64,000 bases of DNA from Triticum aestivum (taxonomy: Eukaryota; Streptophyta; Magnoliopsida; Poales; Poaceae), in the NCBI RefSeq assembly GCF_018294505.1, contig NC_057809.1:416257485-416321484 (forward strand), written 5' to 3'. The notes beneath the pieces are model-generated. The model was not told where the DNA came from. It ran no database searches and was given only the letters and a program-made list of their open reading frames with translations. The first letter of the stretch is position 1. The number at the start of each line of letters is the position of its first letter. Below, in pieces: positions 10,218 to 22,671 of the stretch. The position numbers and the translations under genes are program-made.

Positions 10218-12960
10218 TGTAACATCCCAAATTTTCAATTTGGAATGTTATACATAGATCATCCATGCATATCATATTTTATTGCATTTATTTTTGCGAT
10301 CCTAGAAATCCTAAGCAACTCAAGGATCCTCGGAGAGACTTGGGGATTTCCCTGTTTTCATATTTGAGTTTTATCAAATATTGAAACGAGGATTTTTGGT
10401 TTTAGTTATTTTTCTCTCCGAAAATATTTCATATTAAAATACATGAGAGGAGATAATATGACTTCTCCAAAATAAATGAAATATTGGAGGAACAAGATTA
10501 AAATCAAATATTTGATCTTTATCTGGAGTTTATTGCTATTTTATTTGAATTAGAAAAATTGCATGTTTTTCAAAGTTGCATTTTAGGGCGAAGAAAATGT
10601 TCACCTTGTTCTAAATATTTTATTTAGATGGTGAAAATTTGTTTTGGCATTTTTAGAATTTTATATTATTTTCTAGGATTTCTTTAGTTTCTGCGGAATT
10701 ATTAAAAAAAGTTTTAGCGCCCGACTGGGCCGAAGCCCAGCCGAGCCAGCCCAGCTGCTCGCGCCTCGTCTCCGCTCGGGAGACCGAGACCGCGCCGCCG
10801 CCGCGAAGCGGAGTCTGGCCAGGACTCCCGCGCCGTGCCCCCTCCTCCAAGCCGCGCCACCTCGCCCCCTCCTTAAAAGCCGCCGCCCCGCCGCCCTTGG
10901 AGTCCGCACCACCTCGCCGTCGCAAGCCGCCCACCCCGCCGCCGCCCCTCACCGGAGCCGCCGCTGCCCTTTGCCCGCACCGCCACCGCCCCGCACTGTC
11001 CCGGTGACCGCCGGAGCAGCCCCGCCACGCCAGACTTCGCCGGAGGTAGAACCGTTCGTTTTTTAAACCCGGTTTAGTTTTTTTTTCTAGAAACCCTAGA
11101 TTTTTTTTGGATAGATCGGTTCACCGGTTTTTCGCGGTTTAGTTACTTTGCGGACGTTCGTCCGTACGTTCGTTTTAACAAACGGAGTTTACTCGTTAGT
11201 AACAGACAACGAATGTTCGTTCGTTAGCCTGTTTGTCAGTTTTCTTTTTCTCGGATTTTCCGTGATTATTTTCAATCGCGATTTCTGATCTGATTTTCGT
11301 TTTAGTTTATATTTTCGATCGTTTGTCGGAATCAGGCGATTCAAGCGCCTAGATCTTCCTCTTGAGACCTTCTTTTCGTTTAACAAACTTGAACAATCTT
11401 TTGCTACTGTAAAATTTGACCTTAGTCCAGATTAGTAAACGGATCTAGTTTCTTTTGCCATTTGAGTTTCGTTGCTCTGTTTAATTTGATTCTTTTTGCA
11501 AACCGGAGTTATTAAGTTGAGCTTTCTGGTTAGATCTTCTTATTTGAGTTTTACCCGTGTTTCTTCGCTTGATTGCTTATGTATGCTATTGTTTGTTTGC
11601 GATAGAACACCCGGAGTGCGAAGCGTGCTACTATGAATCCCTAGGTTTTGCAGATCATCAGCAAGGCAATTAACACTTTGATCATACCCCTTTATCACCC
11701 AGTTTTTATGCATTAGTTCCAATCCTCAAACATTGCATGGTTAGGATGTGATTAACATGTGGGTTGGGAAGTAGTTGATGAGGTAGAACCTATTGCCCTG
11801 TTATATTGAAACCCTTGGGAGTTACTTCTACGTATTGCTTATATTGCTATGCTATGCTCGTAGAGGTGGTTTGGTGAGTGAAATCCATGACAGATGTGAG
11901 ATTGTTAATTAATGGTTCAACTTAAGGTGGCAACTTGAATACACATCTGGGTGGATTATTTGTTAGGCACCTGGGGAATCGAGTGTTCTACTAGGATATC
12001 CCGGAGTACCCGTGTGATAATCCTATGGTCCGCCACCCAGGCTCAAAGGGAACTGAGATATTTTCATGCTAGAAACTTCCGTGTGTATCCACAAGCTATT
12101 ATGGGCTCTAGCATAGTTGAGTAAGTTGCGTGAAGCTTCTGAAGAGGTGGATCAGCAGGTAGTGGGATGTAGGTTGGTATGGTCTGCCCGGAGTAAGGAG
12201 TTAATGCTTCTGAAAGACTGTGTCTCAGTCATCCATTTCTCAAACACCCTATAGTGCGAGAAATCCAACGGGGGAGATCGGGTCTTGTGGGGAAAAGTGC
12301 ACAAACCTCTGCAGAGTGTATAAACTAATCATGGTTAGCCGTGTCCCCGGTTATGGACATCTTGAGTATCTCGTACTTGGAGTATCATAAGTATCTCATC
12401 ACTCTAAACTAATACTGTTGGGTTGTTAATTTATTTAATTGGGATTGAGTTGGAGGAACCTTCTCAATGATGTTTCAACTACCATGATAGTAAAATAAAA
12501 TATATTCCTTTGTTGTAGGGAAAATTGGCTTTTCGCAAAAAACTATAACCATAGAGCTTTCCACCAGCCAAATATGCATGTAGTGATAGCATTATTCTGT
12601 TCTTACTCTACTGTGTTATCTTGCCAGCATATTCCATGTGCTGACCCGTTTTCGGGCTGCAACGTATTATGTTGCAGACTTTTTAGATGAGGAGTAAGGT
12701 TCGTTAGGTCGTTGCCGTGCAGCTCAGCTATGTTGTTGGAGTTGATGGACTCACTTTATCTTCCAAGCCTTCCGCTGTTATCGTATTAGATGGCCTTAAG
12801 CCATATTTATTGTAATAAGTTCTCTTTTGAGACATTCGATGTAATAAGTGTGTGATTGCTACTCTGTTATAAATCCTTGAGTACTGTGTGTGTCAGCATT
12901 ACCGATCCAGGGATTACACTGAAGCACAGAGACTTGGCCGTTTGAGGTCGGGTCGCTACA
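10218..12960 (+). mobile_element. Solo LTR of family 1 in internal region 1
   Basis: TGTAACATCCC...GGTCGCTACA with no internal region. It is flanked by GTGTC on both sides (10213-10217 and 12961-12965), the 5 bp TSD of an element reduced to one LTR by LTR-LTR recombination. It is a close relative of the LTR at 67-2695 and nearly identical to the copy at 19926-22671. No coding function. Confidence 0.93.
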
Positions 12961-14326
12961 GTGTCCTTCACTATTATCTTTTGGAGTAGTTTGTCATTTA
13001 CTCACGTGATTCATGTATATCCTATGAGTAATTGGTTGAATAATTGAATATCATAAATCTGAATTTATATATTTTTCACATGCTTATACCATGGGGAGTA
13101 ATGACTTCACATAGAATAAGTATAGGTAGTAAACTTATTGAAAGTTAGCAAACGTAGAATTGGTCACTTGAACAATTCATGAAAGAATATTGAAGGAAGA
13201 GAGATTTCACATATAAATATACTATCTTGGACATCTTTTGTAATTGTGAGCACTCATTAAAATATGACATGCTAAAAGGATGATGTCGGACAAGGAAGAC
13301 AACGTAATGGGTTATGTTTTCTTATATCCGAAATAAAGTATATTGTCTTGGATCATCCAACATGTTGAGCATGCTTTTCCCCCTCATGCTAGCCAAATTC
13401 TTTGCACCAAGTAGAGATACTACTTGTGCTCCCAAACATTCCTTAAACTAGTTTTTCCATGAGAGTCCACCATACCTGCCTATGGATTGAGTAAGATCCT
13501 TCAAGTAAGATGCCATCGATGCATGCAATAAAAATTGCCCTCTAAATATGTATGATCTAGTAATGTGGAGAAAATAAGCTTTATACGATCTTGTGATGTG
13601 GAAGAAATAAAAGCGACGGACTGCATAATAAAGGTCCATATCACAAGTGGCAATATAAAGTGACGATCTTTTGCATTAAGATTTTGTGCATCCAACCATA
13701 AAAACGCATGACAACCTCTGCTTCGCTCTGCGAAGGGCCTATCTTTTACTTTTATCTTCTACCCTTATGCAAGAGTCATGGTGATCTTCACCTTTCCTTT
13801 TTACATTTTATCCTTTGGCAAGCACATTGTGTTGGAAAGATCCTGATATATATATCCTATTGGATGTAAGTTATCATGAACTATTATGGTTGACATTACC
13901 CTTGAGGTAAAAGGTTGGGAGGCGAGTTATAAGCCCCTATCTTTCTCTGTGTCTGGTTGATACTTTGAACCCATAAATATCACGTGAGTGTTGGCAATTG
14001 TGAAAGATTAAATGATAGTTGAGTATGTGGAGTTTGCTAAATCAAAGCTCTAACATAGACCCTTCCTGAAAATAAGATGAATAGCAATTGTTTGATGACT
14101 GAGAATATAGTTTGTTAGTTTCAAGAAAGTTTATGATCTATAATTTAACATGTGAATAGCTTGTTACTTGATCATGAAAAGCTTTATGAAGATGAGCTAC
14201 TGTTATGATATATATGATGCTAGAAAAAGTGATTGAAACTATCATTGATGAAACTTATGCACTTGCTAGCATTCACACTTCATAAATTATTTCTTTTATC
14301 ATTTACCTACTCGAGGACGCGCAGGA

Positions 14327-14343
14327 ATTAAGCTTGGGGATGC
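14327..14343 (+). promoter_or_regulatory. Polypurine tract before LTR 2
   Basis: AATTAAGCTTGGGGATGC immediately precedes the LTR start. It is the same motif as the internal hairpins, and it is matched by AATTAAGATTGGGGATGC before LTR 3. Confidence 0.7.
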
Positions 14344-15123
14344 CGAGACGTCTCCAACGTATCTATAATTTATGAAGTATTCATGCTATTATATTATCAA
14401 CCTTGGATGTTTTATATGCATTTATATGCTATTTTATATGATTTTTGGGACTAACCTATTAACCTAGTGCCCAGTGCTAGTTTCTGTTTTTTCCTTGTTT
14501 TTGAGTTTTACAGAAAAGGAATATCAAATGGAGTCCAATTGACATGCCAATTTTTGATTATTTTTTATGGACTAAAAGAAGACCCCGGAGTAAAAGAGTT
14601 GGGCCAGGAGAGTACCGGGGCGTCCACGAGGGTGGGGGGCGCGCCCATCCCCCAGGCACATGGGCCTGCCTCGTGGACGCCTCAAGCACCTCCTTGACAT
14701 GAGACCGACGCCAAAAATTCCTATGAATAGAGAAACCTCAGAAAATTAACCTAGATCGGGAGTTCCGTCGCCAGAAGCCTCCATAGACACCGAAAGCCAA
14801 TCTAGGCCCACTCTAGCACCCTACTGGAGGGGGCCATCATCACCGGAGGGCCTGGAGGAGGATCCCGGATTGGCCATCATCACCATGAAGGCCAAGGACC
14901 AGAGGGAGAACCTCTCCCCATCTAGGGGGGAGTCCATGGAGGAGGAAGCATAAGGGGGAGAACCTCTCCTCCTCTCTCTCGGTGGCACCAGAGTGCCATC
15001 GGGAGGGGAATCATCGCTGTGGTGATCGTGTTGATCAACATCACCATCATCATCACCATCCTCATCTCTTTTACGCGGTCCACTCTCCCGCACCCTGCTG
15101 TAATCCCTACTTGAACATAGTGC

Positions 15124-16540
15124 CACTAGTAGAAAAAGGGTCAAACGTGAAGCACATTAGTGCCGGTTTGTAAAAAAACCGGCACTAATGTGATCAATAG
15201 TGCCGGTTCGAATGGCTATGCATTAGTGTCGGTTCGTAATGAACCTTTAGTACCGGTTCGTGCCACGAACCGATACTGAAAGGGTGGTGGCAGGCTAGCG
15301 TCAGGCCATGGCCCCACGAGCCCCTTTAGTGACGGTTTGTGACACAAACCGGTACTAAAGGTCTAACCTATAATACCGGTTTGTGTCACCAACCGGCACT
15401 AAAGAGTCTTAACCTATAGTCCCGGTTGAAGACACAGGGCAATTTTCAAACTCTACGCCCCCCTGTGTATCGCCATTTCAGTTTTGAAAAAATCAAAAGA
15501 AAATGATAAAACCTTCAAAAAATAAAATCCTTCGAGAGGTAGTTATATTACTACATCTACACGTTAGGAAAATTTGAAAACTTAAATTTGGATATGTTTT
15601 GCAAAAAGTGTAGGGAAAATGTAAAACGGCTATAACTTTTGCATACGATGTCGAAAAAAAACGTATAATATATCAAAAAATTCAGCACGAAAATTCGCAT
15701 CCGATGGAGACTGCCTACGGCTTGTCTGCAATTTTTTAGAATCCTCAAATTCCAAAAGGAAAAAAAAGATATGCTCAAATTTCAGTTTTTGTAAAAAAAA
15801 TTGGTTAAATCTGGTCAAACTACTTATTCAAGAAGTATTAATGTTACTACATAATTATTCAAGAATATTAGTGTTACTAAATAATTATTTCAATTTTTTG
15901 AATTTTGGTCAAATCTGGTCAAACTTTGGTCAAACTATGGTCAAACTTATTCATGAAATATTAGTGTTACTAAATAATTACTGTTTTTTAGAATAATAGT
16001 TTCAAACTCAAACAGTGAAATGTGTGACTTCATGCTCAGGCTAAACTCCTGAGGGTTAATAGGATTGACATCTTACTATTGTCAGGAAAACAACAAGTGC
16101 AGACTTGGAAATGAAGGAAAATAGAACCCGAAAGTTAAGCGTGCTCGGGCTGGAGTAGTGAGAGGGATGAGTGACCGGTCGGGAAGTTAGATGATTTGGA
16201 ATGAGTGATCCACACTTGAGCAGTTAAGAGAGGTGATTAGAGACTAAATCACCAAATAATTCAGAAAAATTAAAAATCGAAAAAATAATCAATTTTTTTT
16301 TCCAAAATTTTCAAAATTTTTTTTCAAAAAAACCTTTAGTACCGGTTGGTAACACCAACCGGTACTAAAGGTCCCCCATACCAGGGCGCGAGCTCACGCC
16401 ACGTGGTGGCACTTTAGCGTCGGTTCGTGCCGAACTGGTACTAAAGGGGGGGCCTTTAGTGCCCACCAATTAGTGCCGGTTATGGAACCGGCACTAAAGG
16501 CCCTTACGAACCGGTTTTAAAGCTTCGTTTTCTACTAGTG
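15124..16540 (+). mobile_element. Small non-autonomous CACTA element in the middle LTR
   Basis: Perfect terminal inverted repeats CACTAGTAGAAAA / TTTTCTACTAGTG, flanked by the 3 bp TSD TGC (15121-15123 and 16541-16543). The uninterrupted LTR sequence in copies 1 and 3 confirms the insertion. Both ends carry direct and inverted copies of TTAGTGCCGGTT / AACCGGCACTAA (some TTAGTACCGGTT), several arranged as hairpins, for example around 16333-16371. The 1417 bp contain no transposase. The interior has a 5S rRNA-like segment at 16123-16188. Orientation is arbitrary. Confidence 0.93.
16123..16188 (+). promoter_or_regulatory. 5S rRNA-derived segment with pol III internal control boxes
   Basis: About 65 bp resemble the interior of plant 5S rRNA genes. 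An A-box-like AAGTTAAGCGTGCT (starting at 16132) is followed by GGAGTAGTG and a C-box-like GGATGAGTGACC at 16165-16176, then GGGAAGT. Box order and spacing follow 5S genes as I know them. The 5' and 3' thirds of 5S are missing, so it is not a functional rRNA gene. A T-run near 16290 could end a pol III transcript. Whether it is transcribed is unknown. Confidence 0.75.
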
Positions 16541-17331
16541 TGCTTTATGCCACATATTATGATCCAATGATGTGTTGCCATCCTATGATGTTTTGAGTAG
16601 TTATCCTTTGTCTTTAGGTTGATTGATGATCTAGATTGGTATGAGTTATATGTTTTACTTTGGTGCTGTCCTATGGTGCCCTCTGTGTCGCGCAAGCATG
16701 AGGGATTCCCGTTGTACGGTGTTGCAATACGTTTATGATTCACTTATAGTGGGTTGCGTGAGTGACTGAAAAACAAACCCGAGTAAGGGGGTTGTTGCGT
16801 ATGGGATAAAGAGGACTTGATGCTTTAATGCTATGGTTGGGTTTTACCTTAATGATCTTTAGTAGTTGCGGATGCTTGCTAGAGTTCCAATCATAAGTGC
16901 ATATGATCCAAGTAGAGAAAGTATGTTAGCTTATGCCTCTCCCTCATATGAAACTGCAATAGTGATTACCGGTCTTGTTAACAATTGCCTAGGACAATTC
17001 GACACACCGATCCACCATTATTCCACACTCGCTATTTATGATATTTAGTAATATATTCTAACTTTATGATTACATCACCTACTTTTATATTTTAGCTCTC
17101 CGATATCATACAAAGTTATCCTCTTCATACCCACAACATAGTTTTATTTCTCGTTGCTAGTTGGAAGCAAACGTTCGGTGTACGTAGAGTCGTATCAGTG
17201 GAAGTTAGGGCTTGATAGAATATTGATTTTACCTTTAGCTCCTTTTGGGTTCGACACTCCATACTTATCACTTCCACCTTTGGAAATTGCTACGATGATT
17301 CCTTGTACTTGGGGATTGTCAAGCTCTTTTC

Positions 17332-17349
17332 TGGCGCCGTTGCCGGGGA
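17332..17349 (+). promoter_or_regulatory. Primer-binding site of unit 2, tRNA-Asp type
   Basis: An identical TGGCGCCGTTGCCGGGGA after the middle LTR. It shows that a complete second internal region begins here rather than a random repeat. Confidence 0.85.
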
Positions 17350-18176
17350 GCAATAGCGTGGGGTTGATATTCTCGTGTATGCTTGTTTGCTTTCTTCACT
17401 AAGTAGATTTTGTTTTTCCTTTTTGTTTCTATTTAGTTGTGGGTGAAACATACGAAAAAATTAAAAGAATGAAAATACAAAAAAAATTACTTGCCTCTCA
17501 TGCTTAAAAAGTTTTTGAAAAAGAGAAGTGATTGGAAAGTTATGCATTGAAGAAGTGAGGGTCGACCTTGAGCACTCGTGTTCATGCTCACGGAAACAAT
17601 GTAGAATTTTCATGGAAGTTTCTCTGTAAATAATTATCCCTTTATATATACATTGTATTATAAAAAGAATGTGTCAAGCTTTGGTTTTAGGATGATTAGA
17701 TTGCTTGTTTACTATGTGCAGAACAAAAAATAGAAACTTTGGCTGTAGCGCGTGATTTTACATTTTTTTACTGGAATGTCAAATGGGTCTGAAACTTTTT
17801 GCAAATTACTTCTGAATAAAATTTTCAAATTGTCAAATTTATTTCGTAATTTTTGGAGTTACAGAAGTTTACTAAACCTTCAGATTACTACAGACTATCC
17901 TGTTTTAGACAGATTCTGTTTTTCTTGTGTTGTTTGCTTATTTTGATGAATCTATGGGTAGTATCGGGGGGTATGAACCATGGTGAAGTTGGAATATAGT
18001 ATATATAGTTCTAATATGAAATTGAAATGAGTTTGCAACAGTACCTAAAGGTAGTGATTTGTTTTATTATACTAACGGATCTCACAAAGTTTTTGTTAAA
18101 GTTTTTTTGTGGATGAAGTGTTCGAAGAACGAGGAGTTACCGATGTGAGAAGAATAAAGAGAGGCAAGATCTAAAG

Positions 18177-18258
18177 ATTGGGGATGCCCAAGGCACCCCA
18201 AGTAAATATTCTAAGGATACTCAAGCATCTAAGCTTGGGGATGCCCCGGTTGGCATCC
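18177..18258 (+). repeat. Paired hairpins (copy 2, cluster 1)
   Basis: Equivalent to 8516-8598. The first stem has one changed base (ATTGGGG for CTTGGGG); the second (GGGATGCC / GGCATCCC) is intact. Confidence 0.65.
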
Positions 18259-18616
18259 CATCTTTCTTCTTCAACAATTATCGGTATACCTCGGTTTTTG
18301 TTTTGTTCACATGATTTGTGTCCTTTGTGTTTTTATTTTTTATTTAAGAACCATGCTAGTATGAGATACCCCTTCATTGGCTTATAGAATGCTTCATGTG
18401 CTTCACTTATATCTTTTAAGTATGATCTTATAGAATTGCTCTTTGTGCTTCACTTAAATCTTTTGTGTATGGTTTTATAGAATGCTTCATGTACTTCACT
18501 TATATATTTTTAGATTGGATATGGGTTAGTTTATATTAATTGTATAATGCTCCGTGAACTTCACTTATATAATTTGGAGTATGAATAATACTATCATCTA
18601 AAGCGGGTTTGGAAGA

Positions 18617-18931
18617 GTGTCAACTTTAGGAACTAGTGATCCCGCCATTCCGAATGAGGAGAATTTTGCTTATGTGGAGAGTAGTAAAATTTCTATGCTC
18701 ATAAATCATGAAAAGAATGCTTTATGTGATGGTAATATTGTTGAACTCATTCATGATGCTACTGAAAATTATTATGAGGGAGGAATATATGCTTGTAAGA
18801 GTGGCAATAATATCAAGTTTCCTCTCTATGTGCTTAAAGTTTTGAAGTTATACTTGTTTTGCCTTCCTATGCTAATTGATTCTTGTTCCTATAAATTGTG
18901 TGCTCACAAAATACCTAGGCATAGGAAGTAG
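18617..18931 (+). CDS. Unrecognised 104-codon open frame in internal region 2
   Basis: Copy of the frame at 8955-9269 with the same length and stop. It also opens at GTG rather than ATG. Replacement differences are A/T, T/P, V/I, Y/C and C/G, with one silent change. No domain recognised; probably a relic. Confidence 0.25.
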   Translation: MSTLGTSDPAIPNEENFAYVESSKISMLINHEKNALCDGNIVELIHDATENYYEGGIYACKSGNNIKFPLYVLKVLKLYLFCLPMLIDSCSYKLCAHKIPRHRK

Positions 18932-19657
18932 GTTAGGTTTAAATGTTCTAGTCATATTCTTCATGATGCTCTCTTTATGTTTCAATTCTTATCTTTTATG
19001 TGAGCATCATTGAAATCATCATGCCTAGCTAAAAGGCATTAAAGAGAAGCGCTTGTTGGGAGACAACCCAATAGTTACCCTTGCTGTTTTTGTGTGTTTA
19101 CATGATTAAGATACTGTAGTAATCATGTTTTGTATCTTTTGTTTCAATAAAGTGCCAAGTAAGACCTTTGGGAAGACATGGGTGAAAGTTAATGTGATCT
19201 TGCTGTAAAAAACAGAAACTTTGCGCTCACGAGATTAGATGCCTTTTTTTTACAGAAGAGTGATTTGGTGCTGATTCTTTTTGCAGAATATTAATAGACA
19301 AATTACTCACGTCCACCAATTTATTTCATAATTTTTTGAGTAGCAGAAGTATGGTTAGTGTTCAGATCCTTACAGACTATTCTGTTTTTGACAGATTTTG
19401 TTTTCATTGCATAGTTTGCTTGGTTTCTAGTTTCTATGACTTATATTCCTCAATATAAACTGTAGAACTGATATGGTATAATAGGCATTGTGTTAGAACA
19501 ATTATGAACCTTGTATTTGACAGTACCAAAGTGAATGGTTCACTCTTTGTCATACTAACCTATCTCACGAAGTTCCGTTAAGTTTTGTGTGATTGAAGTT
19601 TTCAAGCTTTGGGTGAGATATCGATATGAGGAGAATAAGGAGTGGAAAGACCTTAAG

Positions 19658-19740
19658 CTTGGGGATGCACAAGGCACCCCAAGGTAATATTCAAGGAAGA
19701 TCAAGCGCCTAAGCTTGGGGATGCACCGGAAGGCATCCCC
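19658..19740 (+). repeat. Paired hairpins (copy 2, cluster 2)
   Basis: Equivalent to 9950-10032. CTTGGGG / CCCCAAG is intact in the first stem. The second pairs GGGGATGC with GCATCCCC. Confidence 0.7.
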
Positions 19741-19925
19741 TCTTTCGTCTTCAAAACCATCGGTATACCTTACTCGGAGCTATATTTTTATTCGTCAGAT
19801 GATATGTGTTTCGCTCGGAGCGTATTTTCAATTTTACTTGCTGTTTGAATAAAATCATTGGATCTAAATTATTAAATGAAAAAGAATCCTCCCATGGCTG
19901 GTTAACTATTTGACTACTCAGTGTC

Positions 19926-22671
19926 TGTAACATCCCAAATTTCCAATTTGGAATGTTATACATAGATCATCCATGCATATCATATTTTATTGCATTTCAT
20001 TTTGCGATCCTAGAAATCCTAAGCAACTCAAGGACCCTCGGAGAGAGTTGGGGATTTCCCTGTTTTCATATTTGAGTTTTATCAAATATTGAAACGAGGA
20101 TTTTTGGTTTTAATTATTTTTCTCTTCGAAAATATTTCATATTAAAATACATGAGAGGAGATAATATGACTTCTCCAAAATAAATGAAATATTGGAGGAA
20201 AAATATTAAAATCAAATATTTGATCTTTATCCGGAGTTTATTGCTATTTTATTTGAATTAGAAAAATTGCATGTTTTTCAAAGTTGCATTTTAGGGCGAA
20301 GAAAATGTTCACCTTGTTCTAAATATTTTATTTCGACGGTGAAAATTTGTTTTGGCATTTCTAGAATTTTATTTTCTAGGATTTTTTTAGTTTCGGCGGA
20401 ATTATTTAAAAAAAGTATTAGCGCCCGACTGGGCCGAAGCCCAGCCGAGCCAGCCCAGCTGCTCGTGCCTCGTCTCCGCTCGGGAGACCGAGACCGCGCC
20501 GCCGCCACGAAGCGGAGTCCGGCCAGGACTCCCACGCCGTGCCCCCTCCTCCAAGCCACGCCGCCCCGCCCCCTCCTTAAAAGCCGCCGCCCCGCCGCCC
20601 TTGGAGCCCGCACCACCCCGCCTTCGCAAGCCGCTGACCCCACAGCCGCAAGCTACCACGCCGCCGCCGCCCCTCACCGGAGCCGCCGCCACCGCACCGC
20701 ACTGCCCCCCCCCCCGCCCGCCGGAGCAGCCCCGCCACGCCGGACTTCACTGGAGGTAGAACCGTTCAGTTTTGAAAAAAAAACCTGGTTCGGTTTTTTC
20801 TAGAAACCCTAGTTTTTTGGATAGATCGGTTTACCGGTTTTTCGCGGTTTAGTTACTTTGCGAACGGTCGTCCGTATGTTCGTTTTAACGAACGGAGTTT
20901 ACTCGTTAGTAATAGACAACGAACGTTCGTTTGTTAGCCTGTTTGTCAGTTTTCTTTTTCTCGGATTTTCCATGATTATTTTCAATCGCGATTTCTGATC
21001 TGATTTTCGTTTTAGTTTATCTTTTCACTTGTTTGTCAGAATCAGGCGATTCAAGCGCCTAGATCTTCGTCTCGAGACCCTCTTTCCGTTTAACCAACTT
21101 GAACAATCTTCCTCTACTGTAAAATTTGACCTTAGTCCAGATTAGTAAACGGATCTTGTTTCTTTCACAGTTTGAGATTCATTGCTCCGTTTGATTTGAT
21201 TCTTTTTGCAAACCGGAGTTCGTAAGTTGAGCTTTCTGGTTAGATCTTCTTGTTTGAGTTTTACCCATGTTTCTTTGCTTGATTGCTTATGTATGCTATT
21301 GTTTGTTTGCGATAGAACACCTGGAGTGCGAAGCGTGCTGCTACGAATCCCTAGGTTTTGCGGGTCATCAGCAAGGCAAGTAATACTTTGATCATACCCC
21401 TTTATCACCCAGTTTTTATGCATTAGTTCTAATCCTCAAACATTGCATGGTTAGGATGTGATTAACATGTGGGTTGGGAAGTAGTTGATGAGGTAGAACC
21501 TATTGCCCTGTTATATTCAAACCCTTGGGAGTTACTTCTACATATTGCTTATATTGCTATGCTATGCTCGTAGACGTGGTTGGGTGAGTGAAATCCATGA
21601 CATATGTGAGATTTTTAATTAATGGTTCAACTTAAGGTGGCAACTTGAATACACATCTGGGTGGATTGTTTGTTGGGCACCTGGGGAATCCAGTGTTATC
21701 CTAGGATATCCCAGAGTACCTGTGTGATAATCCTATGGTCCGCCACCCAGGCTTAAAGGGAACTGAGATATTTTCATGCTAGAAACTTCCGTGTGCAGCC
21801 ACAAGCTATTATGGGCTCTAGCATAGTTGAGTAAGTTGCATGAAGCTTCCGAAGAGGTGGATCAGCAGGTAGTGGGATGTAGGTTGGTATGGTCTTCCCG
21901 GAGTAAGGAGTTAATGCTTCTGAAAGACTGTGTCTCGGTCATCCATTTCTCAAACACCCTGTTGTGCGAGAAATCCAACGGGGGAGATCGGGTCTTGTGG
22001 GGAAAAGTGTGCAAACCTCTGCAGAGTGTATAAACTAATCATGGTTAGCCATGTCCCCGGTTATGGACATCTTGAGTATCTCATACTTGGAGTATCATAA
22101 GTATCTCATCACTCTAAACTAATATTGTTGGGTTGTTAATTACTTTAATTGGGATTGAGTTGGAGGAACCTTCTCAATGATGTTTTCAACTACCATGATA
22201 GTTAAATAAAATCTATTCCTTTCTTGTAGGGAAAAATTGGCTTTTCGTAAAAACTATAACCATAGAGCTTTCCACCAGCCAAATATGCATGTAGTGATAG
22301 CATTATTCTGTTCTTACTCTACTGTGTTATCTTGCTAGCATATTCCATGTGCTGACCCGTTTTCGGGCTGCAACGTATTATGTTGCAGACTTTTCAGATG
22401 AGGAGTAAGGTTCGTTAGGTCGTTGCCGTGCAGCTCAGCTATGTCGTTGGAGTTGATGGACTCACTTTATCTTCCAAGCCTTCCGCTGTTATCGTATTAG
22501 ATGGCCTTAAGCCATATTTATTGTAATAAGTTCTCTTTTGAGACATTCGATGTAATAAGTGTGTGATTGCTACTCTGTTATAAATCCTCGAGTACTGTGT
22601 GTGTCAGCATTACCGATCCAAGGATTACACTGAAGCACAGAGACTTGGCCGTTTGAGGTCGGGTCGCTACA
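19926..22671 (+). mobile_element. Solo LTR of family 1 in internal region 2
   Basis: Same ends, orientation, position and TSD (GTGTC at 19921-19925 and 22672-22676) as the solo LTR at 10218-12960. The two are copies of a single insertion event multiplied with the array unit, not two independent insertions. Confidence 0.93.

Larger units (their letters stand above)
7650..14343 (+). mobile_element. Internal region 1 of the array (non-coding, non-autonomous)
   Basis: Runs from LTR 1 to the polypurine tract before LTR 2, and is interrupted at 10218-12960 by a solo LTR. Outside that insertion it is AT-rich with short frames only, and no retroviral domain was found in any frame. It matches internal region 2 nearly base for base. 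One difference is a deletion of about 45 bp near 9722 relative to copy 2; another is a 14-G run at 8300-8313 where copy 2 has 6 G. Confidence 0.85.
14344..17321 (+). repeat. LTR 2 (middle, shared) of the tandem array
   Basis: Begins CGAGACGTCTCCAACG (first base pair of the TG end mutated) and ends GGGGATTGTCA. Without the insertion at 15124-16540 it is about 1.56 kb, the same as its partners. It serves as 3' LTR of unit 1 and 5' LTR of unit 2. Its left two thirds share diagnostic bases with LTR 3. A segment around 16728-16905 agrees with LTR 1 instead, so it is mosaic. Confidence 0.9.

Noticed and set aside
16123..16188. Functional 5S rRNA gene
   Set aside because: Only about the middle half of the gene is present and it is diverged. 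It is reported as a 5S-derived promoter-like segment instead.
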